NCBI GenBank assembly: GCA_933822405.4
Contig: CAKOGP040001980.1
Coordinates: forward strand, 396,258 to 460,257
Direction: 5' to 3'
Source: Cylindrotheca closterium
Lineage: Eukaryota; Bacillariophyta; Bacillariophyceae; Bacillariales; Bacillariaceae
Length of the DNA stretch: 64,000 nucleotides
Positions 10,821 to 21,138 of the stretch are shown here, piece by piece. How positions within the stretch are numbered: position 1 is the stretch's first letter; each line of letters opens with the position of its first letter. The notes under the pieces were generated by a model. It did no database searches, was not told the DNA's origin, and saw nothing but the letters and a program-made list of their open reading frames with translations. The position numbers and the translations under genes are program-made.

Positions 10821-12030
10821 CTATTGAACCATCGCAACGGTCAGTCTGGAAGTATCTGCTGCTGCTGGTGGAGCCATTCTGGCTGGAGGATCCCGTCTGA
10901 CCGACGGATCAACTGGCTCTGAAGAGGATGATGCTTCATCACCAGCTGACTCTTCTATTCTTTCTTCTGGCTGATCAGCCTCCCAAGCTGCTAATCTTCT
11001 CGCGGCTTCCTCATTGATGTGTTTCAGTTTATTCACCCGCTGTTCTCCCAGGACTGCATACGCCGATGTCAAAAAGTTCTCCGAAGTCATCATCTCCGAT
11101 CGGCAAAGGGGGCAGTCTGTGTGGTTCTTTTCAACCCATTGCATAAAGCATTCAAAATGGAACACGTGTCCACAGGAGTTCCCAATCATAATGTTCTCTC
11201 CTTCCTCTGATAGTGGAAGTCAATCGGTAAAGATTAGAAAACATTTTTGTGTTGATAAGTTCACACGGCTCTTCAGCCAGATCTCGCTTACCAAATTCAA
11301 CCAAACAGATTGGGCAAACGCCTTCCTCGGATTCCTTCTCAGTATCGCCACCCGAAGACTCTTTCTCTTTTTCTCTCCCAAATCTTTTCGGCTTTCCATT
11401 TTTATCAAGTTCTCTTTTGTTCTGATCCACATTGATACCAATTGATAGCGTTAATTTGCTGCCTCGGTTCAAGTTGTTTGAACCCTTACAGCAGCTACAG
11501 CCATGCTTGCGCTTTGACTTAAATTTGCCTTGTTTTTTCCCATTGCTGTAGTTTGCTTCGACATCAGTATCCTGTTGACATTGAGATTTGGGGGTCAATT
11601 TGGAATCTGTATTCGAAGAATCGTTATCACTTTTGGAGTTCGCATTCATCAAAGTTTCAGCTCGCTTGGTTCCTTCCCTTGCACCAGACTTTTTTTCATC
11701 ACTAGCATCAGCCTTTTCAGGTTCAGATCTGTCGTTTGGAGCCTCTATATCAATACGGGAATAATTCTTGATGCACGCTGTCGAGCTTTCTTGAAAGAAA
11801 TGGCGCATCACTCGGTTCTTTTCATCCGGTAGCAAACCTGCCAAACCAGCTTCTTTCACCAGTGTTGAGGCTATCCGTCGCTCCTCTAGCTCTGTTGGAG
11901 TCAGTAAGGCCTCCACTGACCCAGACGCCCTGTCATAAATCCAAGCAACGACGTACACGACGACCACCAGAGCAATCACCACAGCCAGCCCGGAAAAGAA
12001 GAACATGGAGGCAACTTTAAGCTGCACCAT
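10821..12030 (-). CDS. Membrane-anchored RING-H2 E3 ligase, paralogue B
   Basis: Exons 12030-11292 and 11206-10821 give 374 residues. An N-terminal transmembrane helix is followed by LLTPTELEERR and AGLAGLLPDE, nearly the same as in paralogue A. The middle is Lys/Ser rich, with a Cys-rich patch (HGCSCCKG). The RING-H2 is CPIC, then CGHVFHFEC, then CPLC. Its intron sits at the same RING position and phase as the last intron of paralogue A, which supports tandem duplication; paralogue A has one extra intron in the acidic region. Substrates cannot be told from sequence. Confidence 0.8.
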
Positions 12031-12664
12031 CTTTTCAACTTGCCAATTGAATTTGACTTGAAGATGTCACAAGGTCAAAATGGGTTCAGAAACTAACCAA
12101 GACTGCCTCCCAAGTTGGTTGTGTCAAACGGAATGATGCTGAAAAACAAGCAAAGACAGCTGTGTGAACTGAAGCGACCTTGGGGCTCGGGAACAGTAAA
12201 TCTATCGTGTCAAAAATAAGAGCGCTGCTCAATATGAATACTCGGCGTATTCAATTCGGGTTTTGGTCGCGGGTGGTAGAAAGTCCAGCTGTGCCAGTAC
12301 ACGTACCATGTACGTGTAGGTATTGTATTGTAGCTAGCAAAACGTCAAGGGATACACCAACAACCACATTAGCCCGATTTACTGTATTTTGACCCACGTT
12401 ATATTATTAGATATTATGTCATGATTTTGGGTTGGTTAGTGTTATCCTCAGCTACGGCTTCTGTTCCATGCCCAAAGGTGGCTCTTCAAGTAGGAGCTAT
12501 CATTTGGTATATACCATACCTGTAGAACTGAATCCCAAAGCCAGCCATTCGCCGTTTCGTTTTTTAAAGTGAACTCAACATATGCATACAGCTACCGTGT
12601 TCTTCTCTCCCCCACCAAGGCACGTTGCTTAGTTGGAATGAATTTGCAAAAACTCATTCCTCGG
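12031..12664. other. Intergenic with a GTAC-type inverted repeat
   Basis: 634 bp. At 12298-12318, the 9-nt arms TACACGTAC and GTACGTGTA flank CAT, a perfect inverted repeat with an ACGT core. No gene is supported here. Confidence 0.6.
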
Positions 12665-14207
12665 TCACTCGGTGCAATGATTGCCATGAGGAGTCTTGAA
12701 ATCGCGCAAATGAAACCAGGCATTCGCACCATACTTCATACCCTTAATAACTGGTAAAGCTGCATGAGTGGTCCGCTCGTCCTTTGCCGCAGTGTTTTCA
12801 TTTAGAACTGATGGCCAAAGCAGAGCCATTCCCTTTTTGGGCATGACGGTAATCCCCAGTTGATCAAATTCGGTTCCACCTCCCTCTTCTACATTGTTGA
12901 GATACAGATAGACCGTCAAAATACGAACTCCTTGTTGCCTGTTGTGGGTGTATGAGTACGAGATGGAAGCAAATTATTAGTTCCTATCTTTCCTATTGGA
13001 AATCAAATGATTTGTTCAAAGATCCACTTTTTGTTCTTCGTACCTTTTCAGCTCATTTGCCAGATAGTCATGATGATTATGGTAATATTGACCCGGTTCA
13101 TACTCCAGTAGTTGTAAGTACTCCGAGTTCATTTCATCAATACCAGTGAGATTGGACAATCGTTCAATCACTTGACGGGACATGGGATCGGCCGAACAAT
13201 CTTCTCGACACCAGGTTTGGGTAGACGTCCGAGCGTCACTGACCACATGTTCCGGGGTACCATCCGGATGGATCTTGGCCATGCCCTTGCTTCGTTCAAA
13301 TCCCATTTCCTGGCCCAAAGCAATCAATCGATCCGCTTCATCGGGTTGAATCAAATTTTCCATGGTAATGACCCATGGACCGTTCGTGTTCGGAGACGCC
13401 AATATGGTCACATTGTACTTTGTTAGATACGGTTCCTGAGTTAATTTTTGAAACATTCTATCAAGGTCTCCTGCTTGCCAAGCAAGAGGTGCCTCTGGGT
13501 CAATGGGACATCGGGTCTCGGTCGAAAGATAGTAGCAGGATTGACAGGCGGGAGCACAATTCATTTTCATGTATCCTGGATTTTCCTCACATTCCCCATC
13601 TAGAGCCCAAACCGTACAGTCGGCATGTGTATTCTTGCATTTGTTTCGTATGCTCTGTTTCATCATGGTCGTCTTGAGGTAATGCTCGGATTCTGCAATG
13701 GCCATGAGCACTTTATCTGGTGAGAACGAAGCTGAGCCCAATCCTTGCTCGACTCCCATGTCGATGTCTCCTTCTCCATAAGTTTGGATGCTGTAAATGA
13801 ATGATGCAGAAGGAATGAAATAATTAATGTGAGACGCCATCATTCCTGGAGCATGTTTGAAGACGTCCAATATAAAATAATACTCACTCCTCTTCGACTT
13901 GACATTTCCCACAAGAAAGCGCACAGTAGACCCACATGTAACGTGGATTGGTCAAACATTCTCCCGAATCGGCCCAATACCGGCACCCGTCGTTCCTATC
14001 CTCACAGCGTGACAGATCCTCCACTTGTACTACTGCCTCACCACTCGAAGCACAAGTACCACCATCCTCACTCGAACAGGTTTCTTCGTCTTCTAGAGTT
14101 GCCTGTGTTCCCGAATTTTCTCCCTTGACGGCAGCCAAAGCGCCAGGAGCGATAACCAACAGACAAAGGGATAGTACTAGAAAGATTGTAGCGTTCCAGA
14201 CCTTCAT
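12665..14207 (-). CDS. Secreted prolyl 4-hydroxylase with two ShK domains
   Basis: Exons 14207-13888, 13790-13044 and 12938-12665 join to 446 residues. Donors are GTGAGT and GTACGA; the second is weak but gives the family-typical junction before QQGVRILTVYLYL. Signal peptide (MKVWNATIFLVLSLCLLVIA), then an ShK/SXC domain at about residues 68-102 and a second ShK in exon 2 (CKNTHADC ... CAPACQSC). The C-terminal 2OG-Fe(II) dioxygenase domain has the HHD iron triad start (YYHNHHDYL), the distal His (RTTHAALP) and the Lys that binds 2-oxoglutarate (IKGMK). It would hydroxylate proline in ER or cell-wall proteins. ShK-P4H fusions occur in algae and protists. Confidence 0.85.
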
Positions 14208-14590
14208 TATAATGTGTACTTTTTCTGGATGCAATAATCCGCAAAGAAATTAGCAAGGACTTGGCCCTTTGAGCAATGATGATCTTGGCTTTTTTTGAAA
14301 GTGTTTATTCACCCTCTAGCAATCGACTGAAAGAGTTCGCACCAGAAGTCACCCAATGTGATGCGAAAGGGTAAAGTGTTCCCGACCCAGTCGACTCTGC
14401 CTTCAGTTGTATGTAGAAAGTCTACGTGGAAGATGCGAACCCCCTCACTTGAGATCTTCGCCACCCACCAATGATGATTGACATCTTGTTCCATCATTTG
14501 AGTTGATAGATCCTTGGCAACAACTGATCGATCCTATCTCGTAAACAACCACTAAACTATACACACACAAACGCGCAACAATAAAATACA
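14208..14590. promoter_or_regulatory. Divergent intergenic region, P4H / isocitrate dehydrogenase
   Basis: 383 bp between outward start codons. I see no recognisable site. Confidence 0.45.
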
Positions 14591-17075
14591 ATGTTATTTC
14601 ACCGCGCCGCCATTGCTGCCTTTTCGAGACAGCAGTCATCACGATTTGCCCCTCGCAGCATTCGATTGTTGGCCTATCCAAGATACTTTTCAGCTGTCAA
14701 CGTTCCACCACCTCCCACTTCCAATCATGCCTACACGCCGCTGAAAGAAGTCAAGGGTACCATCATCTATACGGAAACAGATGAAGCTCCAGCTCTCGCT
14801 ACGTACAGTTTGTTTCCTGCCGTTTCCAAGATCGGGGCTTTGGCCGGGATCGACATGGTCCCGTGTGACATTTCCGTGGCGGGTCGTGTGTTGGCCCTCT
14901 TTCCCGAGAAACTCAAAGAGGATCAACGGGTTCCCGACAACCTTGCCTATCTCGGTGAACTAGCCAAGACTCCCGAGGCCAATATCATTAAGCTGCCCAA
15001 CATTTCGGCTCCTTTGAATCAATTGGAAGACTGCATCAACGAATTGCGCGCCAAGGGATACGACGTTCCACTTTATCCACGAGAACCCAAGGATGAGTCG
15101 GAACAAGAAATTCAGGACAAGTACAGCAGTATCATGGGATCTGCCGTCAATCCCGTCTTGAGAGAGGGCAATTCCGATCGTCGGGTCGCAGCTCCCGTCA
15201 AGGCATACGCCCAAAAGAATCCTCATCGAATGGGCATTTGGAGTAAGGCCAGCCGTACGCATGTGGCACACATGACCCAAGGGGACTTTTATGGAAGCGA
15301 ACAAAGTACCTCTATGAAAGAAGCTACTGATGTGATCATTGAATTTGCTCCCAAGAATGGTGCTAAGGTCGTCCTCAAGGAGAGCAATCCGCTCGAAGCT
15401 GGAGAAGTCATTGATGCTTCGACCATGTCCATTACCAAGTTGTGCAACTTTTTTGAGGATGAAATTCAAGATGCTAAAGATTCGGAATTGCTATTTAGTT
15501 TGCATCTAAAGGCAACCATGATGAAGGTTTCCGATCCAATCATGTTTGGACACTGCATTCGTGTCTTTTACAAGGATGCCTTTGCCAAGCATGGCAAATT
15601 GCTAGAAAAGATTGGAGCCAATCCCAATCAAGGATTGGGATCCATCTTTGAAGTCGTCAAGGAAAAGTTGGAAGTCAACGAGGCCATTCAAGTCTTGGAT
15701 GATTTCAAGGCCTGTTACGAGGATCGTCCTTGGTTGGCCATGGTCAATTCTGACAAGGGAATTACCAACTTGCATGCGCCAAATGACAGTAAGTAATGTT
15801 CTGTAGTGAAGAAGACGTGTACCATTGCTAGCGGCAAATCCATGCACTAACCCTCCTCTTTCCTCTCTCCCCCTTTTTTCCTTTTCGTTTTCAGTCATTA
15901 TTGATGCTTCCATGCCCGTCGTCGTTCGTGATTCTGGTAAAATGTGGAACAAGATGAACGAATTGGAAGATACCAAGTGTGTCATTCCTGATCGTTGCTA
16001 TGCTACCATGTACCAAGAAGTCTTCAACTACGTCAAGACCAATGGACAATTTGATGTCGCCACCATGGGAAATGTTGCCAACGTGGGGCTCATGGCCCGC
16101 AAGGCGGAAGAATATGGATCCCACGACAAAACATTTGAAATGAAGGATGATGGTATTGTCACTGTCACCGACAAGAACTCGGGTGAAGTCTACTTTCAAC
16201 ATCAAGTGGAAAAGGGTGACATTTGGCGAATGGCACAAACCAAGGATGACCCCATCAGGGATTGGGTCCGATTGGCAGTCTCTCGTGGCAAGGCTACTGG
16301 AGACCGAGTTATTTTCTGGTTGGACAAGAATCGGGCCCATGATCGAACTCTATTGGACAAGGTCAATGAATACTTGTTGGATCACGACACGGATGGAGTT
16401 GATATTAGTATCATGAAGCCAGTCGATGCCATTCGAACTTCCATGGAACGCGCAACTGCCGGCAAGGATACCATTTCGGTTACTGGTAATGTCTTGCGAG
16501 ACTACCTAACAGATCTCTTTCCCATTTTGGAGCTTGGTACTTCTGCCAAGATGCTTTCCATTGTTCCACTCTTGGCCGGTGGTGGTCTGTACGAGACGGG
16601 CGCTGGTGGATCGGCACCCAAGCACGTGGAACAATTTTTGGAGGAGGGTCACTTGCGATGGGATTCTTTGGGAGAGTACTTGGCACTAGCTGTTGCCTTT
16701 GAACAAATGGGAGCAAGTACGGGGAATGACAAGGCTACCATGCTTGGTGAATGCTTGAACAAGGCTGTCGGACGTCTCCTCGACAACCGAAAGAGTCCTT
16801 CTCGTATTGTTAACCAAATTGACAACCGTGCCACCAACTACTACGTTACTCTCTATTGGGCCGACTTTTTGTCCCAAGAAGACCCTGCCTTCAAGCCACT
16901 CTTTGAAGAGCTTTCTGCCGGACGAGCCGCCATTGTCGAAGAGTTCAAAGAGTCTCAAGGAGAACCTGTCGATTTGGGAGGATATTACTTGCTCGATGCG
17001 GAAAAGGCTACCAAGGCCATGAATCCTTCCAAGACCTTGTCCAAGATTCTAGCTTCCATCGGCACCAAACTCTAA
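14591..17075 (+). CDS. Monomeric-type isocitrate dehydrogenase (IDH-I family), mitochondrial
   Basis: Exons 14591-15788 and 15895-17075 give 792 residues; the intron has donor GTAAGT, a pyrimidine tract and acceptor TTTTCAG. The N-terminus ([20 protein letters not shown]) is Arg/Ser-rich and amphipathic, as in a mitochondrial presequence. The body carries IDH-I hallmarks: [59 protein letters not shown], and LDKNRAHD. The family decarboxylates isocitrate to 2-oxoglutarate, usually with NADP; cofactor preference is not settled here. Length fits the family (about 740) plus a leader. This type is typical of bacteria and rare in eukaryotes. It converges with ALG8 (67 bp between stops). Confidence 0.9.
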
Positions 17076-17142
17076 GCAACATAGTAGAATGATGTGGATG
17101 TGTAACAATAAAAGCCAAGAGATCTAGAAACAAGAAACACTA

Positions 17143-18729
17143 CTATATGTTCTTATCTTTTATTCGTTCATCTTCCACCGCCAATAGCTGTGCCAGGCTG
17201 ACAATCCAGCATGCTACTAAACCCAGGGCGCAGATGATAGATGTTATCATGAGTGGAAGAAATTCCCATTTTCCTTGAATTGGCAAGACTTCCAAGATAA
17301 TAATCACAATTCCCACCAACAAGGAACAGAGCTTTCGAAAGCTTCCAAAGCGTTCCTTGGAGAATTGAACGCACAGGGCCATAAAGGTAACATACGAAAC
17401 TACTTTGAAGCCCAACTCGACGGGTCGAAACAAGAGCGGAAAGAGACCCAAAAGGCCCCACAGGGACATTTGCCAAAACAAGAGCGAATGCGAGTAGCCT
17501 TTGTTGTTTCGATCATCATTCTGACACACCAACAGTGTCAAGGGGATCAACGCCGTCATGATGGCTTTCTCGTGCACGTGCCAAGCGAACATAAAGGAAC
17601 AGAGAGAGCAGTAGACTACAGCCTGAATCAATTTGACATTGGATCTCCGCGTGGATGCCACTATCAGTGCTGGTAGCTGCGAGACAAACATAAGTACCGC
17701 ACACACCAAAGGAGTGGGTTCGGGAAGGTGCGAAATAGGAATCCAAGGGAGTCTAGGGGAAGCCACTTTGACTACCTTGTCGGCCAGCAAGTAGAGTGCC
17801 CAGACATTGGCGGCCCAGTAGTCATGCACCAAACCTCGACCAAATGGAAAGAGTCGGGCGAGTATTTGAAGTAGTTGACCTTTAGGATCTTCTTGCAGCA
17901 AAAATGGTACCCATGGTGCCAGCAAGCAAATGGCAGTGACACTGGCCAAAGCGGCAAAGTTTCTCAATTGAAATCCCTTTCCGTCAATTTGACAATAGGA
18001 CATTAATAAGTAACAAAAGTACAGTGGCGCCAACGTCAAGTACAAGTGCTTAAGGTTCAGCAAGAATGCGTACAGTATCGCTCCTCCTAAATGACAGAAA
18101 TGATACCCCCGCTTATTGGGACCAAGATTGTTGCCTTGCATCAACAATCCAAGAGATCCAAGAAACAATCCCAACAACATTCCATTGTATTGAAAGTGAA
18201 TATGATCGAGCCATAGCATACCGGGATTCCAGACTATAAGCAAGAAAGCCATGGACGATCGATACAATGGTTTTCCATGATACATGGAACGGCATGCCAT
18301 GTAGGCGCCGATCCAAAATATCAAATCACTCGCAATGACAGTGCATCGGTGAAAGACAATACAATCTTCGGAAGGAGTGTTATCCGAATCTGGCAACAGA
18401 TCCAGGCATCGATCTCCCAGAGGTACAATTCTTGAAGTCAAAGGATTGTTGGATAGGAACGCTTCAAAGTATGCAAACATGGGTGGATAATCCAAGGTGT
18501 GCACCGTCGTCCCGTTGACGTCATTAAAGTACCATTCCGACAGCGGCAGATTATGTGTGACAGCAAGCCAGTTGCGGTGAACATCGAAGTCAGTGGACCG
18601 ATACGTAGGCATTAAGATGATTTTGAAACATACCGAAATCAGTAGGATGGGGGGCAATATCCTGGATGGCTGATTCAAAAGGTCAGTAATATCATAATCG
18701 TTTGTGTCAGTTTTTGCTTGCGTCTTCAT
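17143..18729 (-). CDS. ALG8: Dolichyl-P-Glc alpha-1,3-glucosyltransferase, ALG8 type
   Basis: 528 residues, single exon, about a dozen hydrophobic segments. The luminal signature YRSTDFDVHRNWLAVTHNLP and LDYPPMFAYFEAFL matches ALG8; ALG6 instead has a GDYEAQRHW-type motif. Downstream DHIHFQYNG and LKHLYLTLAP are also family motifs. It adds the second glucose to the dolichol-linked oligosaccharide in the ER before N-glycosylation. The ATG at 18729 begins a short cytosolic segment before the first membrane span, as expected. Confidence 0.9.
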   Translation of the reverse strand: MKTQAKTDTNDYDITDLLNQPSRILPPILLISVCFKIILMPTYRSTDFDVHRNWLAVTHNLPLSEWYFNDVNGTTVHTLDYPPMFAYFEAFLSNNPLTSRIVPLGDRCLDLLPDSDNTPSEDCIVFHRCTVIASDLIFWIGAYMACRSMYHGKPLYRSSMAFLLIVWNPGMLWLDHIHFQYNGMLLGLFLGSLGLLMQGNNLGPNKRGYHFCHLGGAILYAFLLNLKHLYLTLAPLYFCYLLMSYCQIDGKGFQLRNFAALASVTAICLLAPWVPFLLQEDPKGQLLQILARLFPFGRGLVHDYWAANVWALYLLADKVVKVASPRLPWIPISHLPEPTPLVCAVLMFVSQLPALIVASTRRSNVKLIQAVVYCSLCSFMFAWHVHEKAIMTALIPLTLLVCQNDDRNNKGYSHSLLFWQMSLWGLLGLFPLLFRPVELGFKVVSYVTFMALCVQFSKERFGSFRKLCSLLVGIVIIILEVLPIQGKWEFLPLMITSIICALGLVACWIVSLAQLLAVEDERIKDKNI

Positions 18730-19107
18730 GGTGATGGATTGAATTACAGATCGCTGCGTGTCACCAGTGGAAAGTTAGGATACCCTCTTGTTGAATATAA
18801 AGCTATTGGTTTGTTTTCGCCGAAGTGGAAATCAGGAAGGTATCATACCAGCTTTTGCTGTTTTGTCTTCAGCTTCGCCTGTTGTTTTCTGTTTCATTCC
18901 TTGATCCGATCGACCAATCATAAGTACTCATTTAGCTCTTCCATTTTCTCTAACTACAACAATACAGTAGAGGATGAAAGCAACAGTACAAACATCAAAC
19001 AAAAGTGTGGAGGCTGATACTGTATCAAGGATTGGATTTTGTTTTGCAAGCCGAGCGATTGATTCAGAGCTCGTCTGAACGAATCCGAGTACAGACAGCA
19101 CTTTGTA
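18730..19107. other. Intergenic, no gene seen
   Basis: 378 bp between the ALG8 start and the DUF6824-like gene end. AT-rich with no recognisable element. Confidence 0.5.
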
Positions 19108-20181
19108 TTATCCGGCGCGTAAGGCTTGCGAAACCTTTAGTCGAGCCATATCATCCGTGGCAATGTACCAGGGTGTTCCAGCTTGTTCTCGTTTCAAAAA
19201 ACGACCATGGATCTCTTGTTTGAACCATTGGACGACCTGGTCACTCACTGCAGCCTTGCAGTCTCGACACAAGGTCTTGTAAATTGGTTGAAGAGCCAAA
19301 ATTCGCTTGAAAAAGATAATGCATGGTGCCTTTGTTATGACTGGATTTGCCGCCTTTACCGAGAAAGACATCCATTTCGGTAGCTATGTCATAGTTTGCA
19401 TAACAATGGCTCCTGACGGCGGACCCACTTGCGGCGGATCCGCTTGTTCTTGGTAGTGGCTGTAGTAGGCGTAGTCGTAGGAGATTGTGGCTTGACCTTG
19501 GAGACTGTGGCCTTTGCGGCGGCAGTGCGTTTGCTCTTGGGCTTTGATATAGCAGTCGGTATGCGCATACTATTTCCTGGGACGACTCTGGAGGTAAGTA
19601 TACTGCCTGGATCAAGCTCCATGTTCGTAGCGCTAGTGAATGGTTCTTCCTTGGTTGTACTACTACTAGACTTGGATGTAGATGTGATGATAGTCCGGGT
19701 TTTTGAAACCAGTTGATTGGAAGAATCGTGTACTTGTGCCTGACTCGTCTGAGCAAGAGTGTAAAGGTTCATGAGATGGGAAGCCTTCTTGAAAGAGAAG
19801 GATGCTGATGGTAGAGGGGGCAGACCAGCGACAGTAGTAGTGGATGATGTGGTTTGCACTTTGGATTCTTGCTGCACAATAGAGAATATCATCTACTGAC
19901 TCGATATCGATACTGTCAATAGACTTCATGGAAGCCATTCCCTTTCGAAAGGAATTCATTGAAGTACGATAACTCAAAGAATTGAGAGAATTCAATGAGG
20001 GGGCCTGCAGAGAAAACAAGGATCCAGTGGACGGAAGTCGCATCGAATTCGATGAAGTCAGGCAACTGTTGTCGAGGAGTTGTTGCCGTTTTTGCTCTGG
20101 TGTGCGTTCCATTTCTTGTTCCTCTTCGTAATGTTGACGCAACCTGGTCAAGGTTGTCATTGTCTTACTGATGTGTTTCAT
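19108..20181 (-). pseudogene. DUF6824-like gene interrupted by successive frame changes
   Basis: A first frame starts at ATG 20181 (MKHISKTMTTLTRL), with a Ser/Leu-rich region ending near 19890. A second frame follows (about 19890-19400, Ser/Thr/Lys-rich, with KNKRIRRKWVRR). A third holds EMDVFLGKGGKSSHNKGT, the start of a diatom DUF6824 domain. A fourth continues that domain with FFKRILALQPIYKTL, then GRFLKRE and LKVSQALRAG. Each change is +1 in the reading direction. The last falls at a run of five T near 19325, inside the conserved domain, and no GT-AG intron fits there. Either the gene is decaying or the assembly has indels. DUF6824 function is unknown. Ends at 19108. Confidence 0.6.
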
Positions 20182-20230
20182 TTTGATCTTTTTCAGCAAT
20201 GTAAACTAAGCACAAAGATGCTTCGTTGCT

Positions 20231-20312
20231 GACAGCGCAAAATCTGGTCACTCGGCCAAAAGGCGATCCTTAACGGATGATGATATCTGTCTGTCCTAAA
20301 TCTACCTCAACA
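20231..20312. repeat. 67-bp repeat, copy 1, plus 15-bp tail
   Basis: The unit begins GACAGCGCAAAATCTGG and ends ATCTGTCTGTCCT (20231-20297), followed by the tail AAATCTACCTCAACA (20298-20312). The same unit and tail recur at 20617-20698. Confidence 0.95.
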
Positions 20313-20549
20313 CTCCCTCTCGTGCGAACATCACCGCGTTATGGAGCACGCATATTAGATTTAGATTAGGCAAGTGTGAGCGGACGAAGACCAGACATCC
20401 CTTTCCCCCAAACTGACTGAAATCAGTTGGAGTGGGATCCCTCCCCCAGACCAAGTGGAGGTCTTGGCACGAGCAATCCGATTGCGCAGAAGAATGTCGC
20501 ACTGAGTCCGAGACTCGAAGTGGCGACCGCATGGTTGGGCTCACAACCT

Positions 20550-20698
20550 GACAGCGCAAAATCTGGTCACTCGGCCAAAAGGCGATCCTTAACGGATGAT
20601 GATATCTGTCTGTCCTGACAGCGCAAAATCTGGTCACTCGGCCAAAAGGCGATCCTTAACGGATGATGATATCTGTCTGTCCTAAATCTACCTCAACA
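20550..20698. repeat. 67-bp repeat, copies 2 and 3 in tandem, plus tail
   Basis: Copies at 20550-20616 and 20617-20683 are head to tail and appear identical to copy 1. Only copy 3 is followed by the 15-bp tail found after copy 1. The 237 bp between copy 1 with its tail and copy 2 hold no gene. Confidence 0.95.
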
Positions 20699-21138
20699 GT
20701 TGCAGACAGGTGGCACGTCTGAAATTCCAGTACAGTGAAACTGCGTACAGTTCGAGTGAGTCGTGGACGGATGAGATCTCAGGAAATTGATCCGCACTCA
20801 GTAAACAACTGCAACTTCTCCACTGCCAAAGAGGAGGACTTGAATTGATTCGCAATGGATAGCCACAATGCTCTTACAGGCGCGACAGATACACATGAGT
20901 CATCGATACATTGAATTGGACTTCGCCATTCGTCTACAATCATTTTTCAACTTTTCAAACCTTCAAATTGAACAACAAGTTGAAAGCGAAAAGGAATGAA
21001 CACTTTTCGTGAAAGCCATTTTCCGACACATATGTACTGAAACATAATTCTGTGACAAAATGGATTAATATGTGCCTACAATATGAATTGGATGGATAGA
21101 GAGAAGGTTGATTCGATCCCACCGCGCATGTATTTCGC
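20699..21138. other. Intergenic, no gene seen
   Basis: 440 bp between the 67-bp repeats and the end of the STAND gene. I see nothing that I can name. Confidence 0.5.

Noticed and set aside
10565..10900. Plus-strand frame in the spacer between the RING genes
   Set aside because: No family features; it runs into the reverse of a RING exon.
19885..19910. 25-nt and 16-nt GT-AG intervals as real introns of the DUF6824 gene
   Set aside because: They would restore two of the three frames but are shorter than all other introns here, and the third break has no such interval. Kept only as an alternative in the findings.
20500..20550. tRNA-like stretch with GGTTG...CAACC hairpin
   Set aside because: No matching acceptor stem, D-arm or T-arm; it is only a hairpin next to the 67-bp repeats.
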